From assembly GCF_002078015.1 (NCBI RefSeq), contig NZ_LWBP01000243.1, positions 186,001-250,000 of the forward strand: a stretch of 64,000 nucleotides of DNA, in the 5' to 3' direction. A model generated the notes under the pieces. That model was given only the letters and a program-made list of their open reading frames with translations. It ran no database searches and had not been told where the DNA came from. A program made the translations under genes and the position numbers. Below, in pieces: positions 34,954-42,286 of this stretch. Source of the DNA: Niastella populi (GTDB taxonomy: Bacteria; Bacteroidota; Bacteroidia; Chitinophagales; Chitinophagaceae). Within the stretch, counting starts at the first letter, position 1, and every line of letters starts with the position of its first letter.

Positions 34954-35565
34954 ATGAAAAAATTAGATACCGGTTTCTATAATCGTGCCGATGTGGTGAA
35001 GATAGCGAAAGAATTGTTGGGCAAAGTGCTGGTAACTCAATTCGGTGATATTACAACTTCGGGCCGTATTGTGGAAACAGAAGCCTATGCAGGCCATATT
35101 GACCGGGCTTCACATGCTTTTGGGGGCAGAAGAACGAACAGGACAGAAGTGATGTTCCAAACCGGCGGTACCGCTTATGTTTACCTGTGTTATGGTATTC
35201 ATCATTTGTTTAATGTTGTTACCAACCAGAAAGACGTACCACACGCCGTTCTGATAAGGGCCGTAGATCCCATACAGGGCATCAATACCATGCTGGCCAG
35301 AACGGGCAAAAAAAGGGCCGACTATACCCTTACCAAAGGTCCCGGCAATGTTTCCAAAGCGCTGGGTATTAATACCGGCCACACCGGCCGAAGTTTACTT
35401 GACAATGACATATATATAGCAGCAGATGAATTTGTGGTAAATAAAAAAGATATTATTGCCACCCCGCGCATCGGAGTCGATTATGCCGGTGAAGATGCGA
35501 AATTACCCTACCGTTTTATTTTGAAGGACAATCCGTATGTTAGCGGCAAAAAGCTGAACGCCTAA
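34954..35565 (+). CDS. DNA-3-methyladenine glycosylase (AAG/MPG family)
   Basis: 203 residues, typical for bacterial AAG-type enzymes. Catalytic Glu lies in GRIVETEAYAG; base-flipping and binding residues are in GGTAYVYLCYGIHHLFNVVT, and the C-terminal TKGPGNVSKALGI and RIGVDYAGEDA segments match. It excises alkylated purines, hypoxanthine and ethenoadenine from DNA in the cytoplasm. It is monocistronic; the ACGCT-word arms begin inside its last codons (GKKLNA), so its extreme C-terminus may be repeat-derived. Confidence 0.93.
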   Translation: MKKLDTGFYNRADVVKIAKELLGKVLVTQFGDITTSGRIVETEAYAGHIDRASHAFGGRRTNRTEVMFQTGGTAYVYLCYGIHHLFNVVTNQKDVPHAVLIRAVDPIQGINTMLARTGKKRADYTLTKGPGNVSKALGINTGHTGRSLLDNDIYIAADEFVVNKKDIIATPRIGVDYAGEDAKLPYRFILKDNPYVSGKKLNA

Positions 35566-35705
35566 CGCAAAAAGCTTAACGCTAAATACCGTACCTTAAG
35601 CCTGTATTTATTGTTTAAAACCGCGGGCGTGCGGCAGAGAGAGGCGCATCTGAATTCGGGATGCGGGAGTTCAGCGTTCAGCCTTCTGCGTTCAGCATTT
35701 AAAAT
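35549..35705. repeat. ACGCT-word arms between the glycosylase and the DASS transporter
   Basis: Left arm 35549-35586 (GCTGAACGCCTAACGC, AGCTTAACGCTAAAT) and right arm 35667-35700 (GTTCAGCGTTCAGCCTTC, GCGTTCAGCATTT) are imperfect complements. They match the words at 32502-32622. The right arm is translated in frame if the transporter start is placed too far upstream. Confidence 0.78.
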
Positions 35706-35715
35706 AAACTACCAT

Positions 35716-37176
35716 TTGAAACCGATCAATACTAACCTGCGCAACCGGCTTGCCCTCGCGGGCGGTGTAGCCCTGTTCCTTTTTGCCTTGTTTGTAAACC
35801 CTTTTCACTTTGATGCAAAGGCCGCTAAAGTACTGGCCGTTGCCGCGCTTATGATCACCTGGTGGATCGCCGAAGCACTGCCTATGCCCGTAGTGGCATT
35901 GATTCCATTGGTGCTGTTCCCTTTAATGAACATCATGACCATAAAAGAAGTGTCGGCCGGTTATGCCGACAGCAATATCTTTTTGTTCATGGGCGGGTTT
36001 ATGATCGGCCTTGCCATTGAAAAATGGAACCTGCATAAACGCATAGCGCTTTCCATTGTAAATATTACCGGTACCAGCGGCGATCGCATAGTGCTGGGTT
36101 TTATACTTGCCTCCGGGTTGTTGAGTATGTGGCTGAGCAATACCGCCACTACCATGATGATGTACCCGATAGCCGCATCGGTAATTCATGTTATAAGAGA
36201 AAACCATAAAGGCAGTGCCCGGCTCGATAACCTGGCTGTTGGCATTATGCTGGCTATTGCCTATGCCAGTAATTTCGGCGGTATTGCAACTATTGTGGGC
36301 ACCCCGCCCAATGTGGCTTTTGTGGGTTTTATAAGAGATAAATACAATTATACCGTTCAGTTTGCCGACTGGATGCTGATCTGTACGCCTATTTCCCTGA
36401 TGCTGTTGTTTTCGTTATACATTGTAATGACGAAGTGGTTATACCCGAACAAACTGGGCGCCGATGCCGCTACCCGCGACCTTATAAAGTTTGAATTAAA
36501 ACAACTGGGGCCGCTTTCGAAAGCCGAAAAAAGGGTATTGTTCATTTTCGTTGCTACGGCCATGTTATGGATCACCAAAGACCTTATCAATGCGCTTAAG
36601 ATCGTAAAGCTCGATGATACCATGATCGCCATGGCCGGCGCACTGGCTTTGTTTATTTGTCCGGCCGGTACAGGCGACAAAAAAGAAAGCAGCGGAAAGA
36701 TCCTGGTATGGGCCGATACCACCAAAATGGCCTGGGGTATTTTGTTATTGTTTGGGGGCGGTATTGCACTGGCCGGCGCATTGGAGAAAGCCGGATTGAT
36801 AAAACAACTGGGCGCATGGATTGCCGGTTTTTCAGGAAGCGGCGGTTTGATGCTGATATTCGTCATTGCGCTGGTTTCGTTGTTCATCAGCGAAGTAATG
36901 AGCAATATTGCGCAGGTAATTGTATTTTCCCCGGTCATTGGCGGTATTGCCGATGCCATGCATATAAACCCTCTCTTACTGGGATTGCCCATGTGCCTTG
37001 GCGCCAGTTGCGCCAGTATGATGCCGATGGGTACGCCGCCCAACGCCATCGTATTCGCCAGCGGTCATATTAAATTCAACCAGATGGTAAGGGCGGGGTT
37101 GGTGATGAATGTGATTGCGATCATATTGATCACTTTATTCTGCTGGTACCTGGTACCTTTATTAATGGGTTTGTAG
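35716..37176 (+). CDS. DASS/SLC13-family sodium-coupled anion transporter
   Basis: 486 residues from TTG 35716 (KPINTNLRNRLALAGG). A start at 35611 is possible by frame only, since it would translate word-repeat sequence. About eleven hydrophobic segments. SLC13 signature parts: WWIAEALPMPVVALIPLVLF, FLFMGGFMIGLAIEKW, SNTATTMMMYPIA (first SNT motif), GGIATIVGTPPN, and in the second half SEVMSNIAQVIVF (second SN motif) and LPMCLGASCASMMPMGTPPN. Family members import di- and tricarboxylates or sulfate with Na+. The substrate is probably a dicarboxylate. Confidence 0.9.
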   Translation: MKPINTNLRNRLALAGGVALFLFALFVNPFHFDAKAAKVLAVAALMITWWIAEALPMPVVALIPLVLFPLMNIMTIKEVSAGYADSNIFLFMGGFMIGLAIEKWNLHKRIALSIVNITGTSGDRIVLGFILASGLLSMWLSNTATTMMMYPIAASVIHVIRENHKGSARLDNLAVGIMLAIAYASNFGGIATIVGTPPNVAFVGFIRDKYNYTVQFADWMLICTPISLMLLFSLYIVMTKWLYPNKLGADAATRDLIKFELKQLGPLSKAEKRVLFIFVATAMLWITKDLINALKIVKLDDTMIAMAGALALFICPAGTGDKKESSGKILVWADTTKMAWGILLLFGGGIALAGALEKAGLIKQLGAWIAGFSGSGGLMLIFVIALVSLFISEVMSNIAQVIVFSPVIGGIADAMHINPLLLGLPMCLGASCASMMPMGTPPNAIVFASGHIKFNQMVRAGLVMNVIAIILITLFCWYLVPLLMGL

Positions 37177-37346
37177 TTTGTTGTTTGTGGTTTGTGGTTT
37201 GTTGTTGCTGGCGCGCTTTGGGAAATCACCAAAACAGTTTATAGTTTATGGTTTGTAGTTTATTGTTGCTGCCGCGCGGGTTCTCGCGAAGCCTGCGCTT
37301 TGCAGGAGATTTCGAATAAAAGAACCATAAACCACAAACTGATACT
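37177..37346. repeat. GTTTGT-word element with GC-rich cores (inverted partner of the 18.2-kb element)
   Basis: Words GTTTGTGGTTTGTGGTTTGT (37184-37203 region) lead to core GTTGTTGCTGGCGCGCTTTG (37201-37220). A second word block leads to GTTTATTGTTGCTGCCGCGC (37258-37277), and AACCATAAACCACAAACTG (37322-37340) forms a complementary arm. Cores match 18160-18183 and 18211-18237 in reverse orientation. Confidence 0.8.
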
Positions 37347-37414
37347 AAGGAAGTAATTCGCTTAAGGAAAGGAAATAATAGGTTTATAGTAGTAGTGCCG
37401 TTATCATTCCGCCA

Positions 37415-38443
37415 TTAGAAATGCGGACAGGGAATGCCTTTATTGCCCGGCGGACGTTTGATAAAGATGAGCGAGATTTCGATTCCACCCCGGCTTTGTG
37501 AAGCCGCTTTCAAACTGGAAATATTTACATCGTACGATGCACCCAGCCTGAAGCCGCCGAACTCGAGCCCAAGGTAGGGGATCAGCGCATCGTTCACGTT
37601 GTTGAAACGTGTCCAGAGGCCTGCATAAAAGTTGGTGGGGTTTTCTTCGTCTTCGTTCATATTGAAGCCAACCGCACCACCGGCTACCATGTTGGTAGCG
37701 CCGGCCTGCCGGCTGAACAAAGTGCTTACGTAAATGGTGCGGGTATTTTCCGCTAAAGGAATGGCGCCACCTGCGTGCACGGTTAAACGGGGATTCAATG
37801 TGTAGAAGATATCGCCGGTAAACGATTCTTTTGGTTTGTTGAGGTGATAACCGGCCACACCGAGATAGTAGTTGTTATACCCATCGGTAGAACCGTTGAA
37901 CAGGGCACCTACCGAAAGATCGAAATAACTGAGATTGATCTGCCTGTCGTTCACCATTTCACCACTTGGGTTGGTCCAGCCGCCGAACTGATCCAGTTCA
38001 TCTTCAAAGTTCAGCTTGGTGCCATCGAGCCGTTTTGTATTGTAGGTTCCCTGGAAGCCCAAACCGATCGAGTTCAGTCCATCTTCGTCGATGCCTTTAT
38101 GATAGGAAGTAGAAACCGATAACAAGTTAGTGGATAGGATACCGTTAGCAGTTTTATCCGTCATTGCCAGCACCCCTACGCCCCACGTATCTATTTCGCT
38201 GATCTTGCTGCGCAGGATAGGAGCGTCAAAAGAAACGGTGCTTGTAACAAATGCCTTACTGATCGCCGGCCATTGATCGCGGTAATTGCCGGCTATGCGG
38301 AAATCGCCATTGAATTTACCGGTTAAAGCAGGGTTAAGTGTAAGGGGTGAAACGAAAAATTGTGAAAAATTGGGGTCTTGAGCCGAGGCCGTCTTCACCA
38401 GGGTGCAAGTTAGAATTGCAATATAAAATTTCCTCATCCGCAT
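37415..38443 (-). CDS. PorP/SprF-family type IX secretion membrane protein
   Basis: 342 residues from ATG 38443; ATGs at 38464 and 38437 are alternatives, and the signal peptide MRKFYIAILTCTLVKTASAQ fits the two shorter forms. PorP/SprF barrel with the diagnostic start DPNFSQFFVSPLTLNPALTG, the DQWPAISKAF segment, and a C-terminal SRGGIEISLIFI strand. Such proteins anchor or help export T9SS cargo, and the best-known members pair with a large adhesin encoded nearby (SprF/SprB). Here no partner adhesin is adjacent. It complements the porU, porV and gldJ genes 13 kb away. Confidence 0.9.
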   Translation of the reverse strand: MRMRKFYIAILTCTLVKTASAQDPNFSQFFVSPLTLNPALTGKFNGDFRIAGNYRDQWPAISKAFVTSTVSFDAPILRSKISEIDTWGVGVLAMTDKTANGILSTNLLSVSTSYHKGIDEDGLNSIGLGFQGTYNTKRLDGTKLNFEDELDQFGGWTNPSGEMVNDRQINLSYFDLSVGALFNGSTDGYNNYYLGVAGYHLNKPKESFTGDIFYTLNPRLTVHAGGAIPLAENTRTIYVSTLFSRQAGATNMVAGGAVGFNMNEDEENPTNFYAGLWTRFNNVNDALIPYLGLEFGGFRLGASYDVNISSLKAASQSRGGIEISLIFIKRPPGNKGIPCPHF

Positions 38444-38629
38444 AGGTTTCGAGTCTAGTAACAAAATACGAAAAAAAACGACAAGTCTGAAATTAAACGG
38501 TTAATCGGGTATTAAATTTTCGCGATCGCACAGAATGCACAAAAAAAGAAATATCTAATTTATAGTTTGTTTCTACTTAAAAGGTTGATACAGGAAAAGA
38601 ATGCCTGAAAATAGTGGTAAAGCACTATG

Positions 38630-39280
38630 CTACATCTGTACTTTGGTGCCGAATGCAAGATCGCCGGCGTCTCCCAATCCGGGAACGATGTAACCTTTGG
38701 CCGTTAGTTCTTCGTCGATGGCGCCGCACCAGATCTTCACCTGCGGCTCGCTTCGTTGAACGTATTCGATACCAACGGTGCAGGCGATGGCAACAACAAC
38801 ATGGATCTCGCGCGGGTGTCCTTCATCGCGCAGGTATTGAATGGTTTTAACGAGGGAAGAACCGGTTGCCAGCATGGGATCAGAAATGATCACCACCCGG
38901 TTTTCGAGTTCGGGGCAGGAAATATAATCGAGGCTGATCTCGAAACTGCCGTCATGCTGGTGTTTGCGGTATGCGGAAATGAACGCGTTGTCGGCTTTGT
39001 CGAAGTAGTTGAGCAATCCCTGGTGCAGCGGCAGCCCGGCCCGCAGGATGGTGGCCAGTACCGGTTGTTCCTTTAATACCTTGCATTGAGAGATGCCCAG
39101 TGGCGTTTGTACTTCTTTTTCTTCATATACCAGTTGCCGGCTTATTTCATAGGCGGCTATTTCACCAATACGTTCCAGGTTTCGCCGGAAACGCATGCGG
39201 TCCGACTGAATTTGAACATCCCTGATCTCGCTGATCCAGTCGCAAACAAGGGAACATTCGGTACTAAGGTTGATAACCAT
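38630..39280 (-). CDS. upp: Uracil phosphoribosyltransferase
   Basis: 216 residues. PRTase fold with the PRPP loop VVIISDPMLATGSSLVKTI, the upstream LATILRAGLPLHQGLLNYFD and the uracil-binding C-terminal YIVPGLGDAGDLAFGTK. It salvages uracil to UMP with PRPP. The N-terminal ~20 residues precede the usual UPRT core, which is common in Bacteroidota. It is divergent from anmK with 97 bp between them and no obvious operon partner. Confidence 0.95.
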   Translation of the reverse strand: MVINLSTECSLVCDWISEIRDVQIQSDRMRFRRNLERIGEIAAYEISRQLVYEEKEVQTPLGISQCKVLKEQPVLATILRAGLPLHQGLLNYFDKADNAFISAYRKHQHDGSFEISLDYISCPELENRVVIISDPMLATGSSLVKTIQYLRDEGHPREIHVVVAIACTVGIEYVQRSEPQVKIWCGAIDEELTAKGYIVPGLGDAGDLAFGTKVQM

Positions 39281-39377
39281 TTAGAACAGTTTTGGATTTT
39301 GAGTGGCGATATATGAAATTTGACGGGCAAATCTATTCTAAATATCTTTTTTAATACCAGAAAATCTACCAACTGTT

Positions 39378-40481
39378 ATGATATATCGGGCAATCGGCAT
39401 TATGAGCGGAAGTTCACTCGACGGACTGGACATTGCTTTTGTTGAATTTCACGAAAGTGCGGGTAAATGGACGTATGAGATCATGGCGGCCGATTGTCAG
39501 CCATATTCCGAAGAATGGGTGAAGCGGCTGCGCGGCGCCATTCAGCTTAATGCGTTGGATTATCAACTGTTACACACAGAATACGGCCATTATATCGGCG
39601 AACAGGTGAATACTTTCATTGCCCGTCATAACCTGCATTACAAGGTGCAGCTCATTGCCTCTCACGGTCACACCACCTTTCATGCACCGGCTAAAAAAAT
39701 GACCGGCCAGCTGGGTGATGGCGCAGCCATTGCCGCCGTTACCGGTATTAATGTGGTGAGCGACCTGCGCGCCATGGATATTGCCCTCGGCGGTCAGGGT
39801 GCCCCTATAGTGCCAATTGGCGAGAAACTGTTGCTGGGCGATTACACCTTTTTCCTGAACCTGGGCGGAATAGCCAATGTTTCTTACAACAACCCCGACA
39901 AATACATCGCTTTTGACGTTTGCCCGGCCAACCGGGTTATGAATATGCTGGCTCACGAAGCCGGCAAACCTTATGACGAGGGCGGACAAATTGCCGCTTC
40001 CGGTAAGGTGAATGAGAAGCTGCTGAAAATGCTGAATGAACTGGAATATTACCAGCTGCCGCATCCAAAATCGCTGGCCAATGATTTCGGCACCGATGTA
40101 CTGTACCCGTTAGTGAAAAGCAGCAGCGTAACGGTACCTGATGCCATGCGCACCATGGTAGAACATATTGCCACCCAGATAAGCGAACCTATCGTAAAAC
40201 TGCTTGAAACCGATCCCCCGGCGAAAAGCGATCTGAAACTACTGGCCACCGGCGGCGGCGCCCATAACCATTTTTTGATGGAACGTTTGCAGGCGGCTTT
40301 ACAGCCGGCCGGAGTTGAAGTAGTGACGCCGGATAAAAACATTATCGATTTCAAGGAAGCCGTAATAATGGCGCTTATAGGCGTTTTACGCTGGCGCGAA
40401 GAGAACAATGTGCTGGCTTCGGTTACCGGCGCCTCGCGCAGCAGTATCGGCGGTGCGGTTTGGATAGGGCTGGAAGCCTAG
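39378..40481 (+). CDS. anmK: Anhydro-N-acetylmuramic acid kinase
   Basis: 367 residues, normal length. The ATP/sugar signature IGIMSGSSLDGLDIAFVEF opens the protein, and other AnmK motifs are ASHGHTTFHAP, QLGDGAAIAAVTGINVVSDL (catalytic Asp region), LNLGGIANVS, FDVCPANRVMNMLA and LLATGGGAHNHFLMERL. It opens and phosphorylates 1,6-anhydroMurNAc released by cell-wall turnover, giving MurNAc-6-P. It pairs functionally with the EnvC-like and MurF genes in wall metabolism. The stop codon TAG is immediately followed by the first 114-bp repeat unit, leaving no conventional terminator. Confidence 0.95.
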   Translation: MIYRAIGIMSGSSLDGLDIAFVEFHESAGKWTYEIMAADCQPYSEEWVKRLRGAIQLNALDYQLLHTEYGHYIGEQVNTFIARHNLHYKVQLIASHGHTTFHAPAKKMTGQLGDGAAIAAVTGINVVSDLRAMDIALGGQGAPIVPIGEKLLLGDYTFFLNLGGIANVSYNNPDKYIAFDVCPANRVMNMLAHEAGKPYDEGGQIAASGKVNEKLLKMLNELEYYQLPHPKSLANDFGTDVLYPLVKSSSVTVPDAMRTMVEHIATQISEPIVKLLETDPPAKSDLKLLATGGGAHNHFLMERLQAALQPAGVEVVTPDKNIIDFKEAVIMALIGVLRWREENNVLASVTGASRSSIGGAVWIGLEA

Positions 40482-41377
40482 GGAAGGAGTTGATAAGTTG
40501 ATAGGGGTGATAATGGTGATAGAGGGAATACAGAATGTTGAATGTAGAATATTCCATATCGAATGTAGAAGTGAAGGCGGGAAATGATGCGGAAGGGAAG
40601 GAGTTGATAAGTTGATAGGGGTGATAATGGTGATAGAGGGAATTCAGAATGTTGAATGTAGAATATTCCATATCGAATGTAGAAGTGAAGGCGGGAAATG
40701 ATGCGGAAGGGAAGGAGTTGATAAGTTGATAGGGGTGATAATGGTGATAGAGGGAATTCAGAATGTTGAATGTAGAATATTCCATATCGAATGTAGAAGT
40801 GAAGGCGGGAAATGATGCGGAAGGGAAGGAGTTGATAAGTTGATAGGGGTGATAATGGTGATAGAGGGAATTCAGAATGTTGAATGTAGAATATTCCATA
40901 TCGAATGTAGAAGTGAAGGCGGGAAATGATGCGGAAGGGAAGGAGTTGATAAGTTGATAGGGGTGATAATGGTGATAGAGGGAATTCAGAATGTTGAATG
41001 TAGAATATTCCATATCGAATGTAGAAGTGAAGGCGGGAAATGATGCGGAAGGGAAGGAGTTGATAAGTTGATAGGGGTGATAATGGTGATAGAGGGAATT
41101 CAGAATGTTGAATGTAGAATATTCCATATCGAATGTAGAAGTGAAGGCGGGAAATGATGCGGAAGGGAAGGAGTTGATAAGTTGATAGGGGTGATAATGG
41201 TGATAGAGGGAATTCAGAATGTTGAATGTAGAATATTCAATATCGAATGTAGAAGTGAAGGCGGGAAATGATGCGGAAGGGAAGGAGTTGATAAGTTGAT
41301 AGGGGTGATAATGGTGATAGAGGGAATACAGAATGTTGAATGTAGAATATTCAATATCGAATGTAGAAGAGAAAGCA
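40482..41377. repeat. 114-bp tandem array (GAATGT-word unit)
   Basis: The landmark GAGTTGATAAG recurs at 40487, 40601, 40715, 40829, 40943, 41057, 41171 and 41285, always 114 bp apart: seven full units and one partial. Within the unit GTTGATAAGTTGATAG, GAATGTTGAATGTAGAATATT and related words repeat. Units are almost identical. Because 114 is a multiple of three, the minus strand stays open over six 38-codon repeats; this is treated as chance. Confidence 0.93.
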
Positions 41378-41465
41378 GGGAAAGAGCAGCTGTATTTGTA
41401 TTTGCTTTTGGACTGTATTTGCTTGCAGCTTGCAGCTTGAAGCTTGAGGCTTGAAGCTTGAGGCT
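41378..41465. repeat. GCTTG-word segment (reverse complement of the 15.8-kb CAAGCYK array)
   Basis: GTATTTGCTTGCAGCTTGCAG followed by GCTTGAAGCTTGAGGCTTG-type words (within 41396-41465). These are the reverse complements of CAAGCTT, CAAGCCT, CAAGCTG and CAAATACAG in the 77-bp array, here present about once. Confidence 0.85.
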
Positions 41466-41480
41466 GTATTTGCTTTCAGG

Positions 41481-41900
41481 ATTAATGCTTCGGCTAATCG
41501 GTATTCCACGACACCAACTCAATTTTGGACCTTTCCAAAGGAGGAGAAGACTTTTCCAATTCGGGCAATTAGTCTTCCAATCTGGTTGAACCGCTTCCCA
41601 ATCAGGTTAATGCTTCGGCCAGTTGGTTGTATACTTTTCCCAATCAGGTCTATGCCTTTACAGATCGGTAAAGGGTTCTTGCCATTCCGGTTTATGCCTT
41701 CTCCTTTCTGGTTAGTGCTTTCTCCAGTCGGTTTAATGCCATCACCGGTCAGGTGAAGGCAATAACCAATCGGGTTTTTCACGCAACAACCCAGTTGTTG
41801 ACACTTCCCCAAAAAGTAAAAGCCTTCTCCGATCGGGGGAAATGGTATTCCCTGTCAGGTAAAGGCGTTTATCAATCCAAATACAGGTGCCGCCGGAAAG
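41481..41900. repeat. Diverged 21-bp phased repeat, family 1
   Basis: Cutting from 41481 in steps of exactly 21 gives about 20 units such as TTGAACCGCTTCCCAATCAGG, TGTATACTTTTCCCAATCAGG, TTTATGCCTTCTCCTTTCTGG and TTAATGCCATCACCGGTCAGG. The consensus is close to TTNATGCYTTNCCAATCRGG with one more base. Units differ strongly in sequence but no indel breaks the phase. Both strands stay open over most of it, reading heptapeptide-like patterns. Confidence 0.8.
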
Positions 41901-41937
41901 AACAAAGGATAAACTAAACTATTCATCGCCTCATTTT

Positions 41938-42085
41938 GATCGGTCATGAGCACAAACTGAACAGGTAAGGTCAAAAATTGATTTGTTATGTCATAAAAAC
42001 GGGTAGAAATAAGGCAATATCAAACTATGTTAGTCAAAAAACCGATGGGAGAGGTCAAAAACTGACCGGGAAAGTCAGTTATTTG
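41938..42085. repeat. Diverged 21-bp phased repeat, family 2
   Basis: Seven units of 21 bp from 41938 share a GTCAAAAA core near the same position (GAACAGGTAAGGTCAAAAATT, AAACTATGTTAGTCAAAAAAC, CGATGGGAGAGGTCAAAAACT, GACCGGGAAAGTCAGTTATTT), with at most 1-bp drift. The sequence is unrelated to family 1. Weaker AAAAACTGA words continue to about 42180. The rest of the gap up to 42286 shows no gene. Confidence 0.65.
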
Positions 42086-42286
42086 GCCAGCCCTTTGAAA
42101 AACTGAGTCGATCACGGGGCATTCCGCACCCACCTTTCAAATTCCGGGCTGGAAGCGTGAAAAACTGAACGGTCTTTTTAAAAAACCAGTTGAAAGGGTG
42201 ATGATGTTTCGGTTGCACGATCCTCATTGACATCGGAAATCGGTATATTTAACTTTACATTGTTACTAACGGTATAAAACCTTACC

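Noticed and set aside
40423-41127. 234-codon open frame on the minus strand made of 38-residue repeats
   Set aside because: It is the 114-bp array translated, and it runs antisense into the conserved anmK end. No signal, domain or codon-use evidence for a protein.
41519-41812. 97-codon minus-strand frame with heptapeptide-like pattern (IGKSINxIGK)
   Set aside because: The plus strand of the same DNA is equally open; the pattern follows from the 21-bp period. Kept as a repeat, not a gene, pending a coding test.
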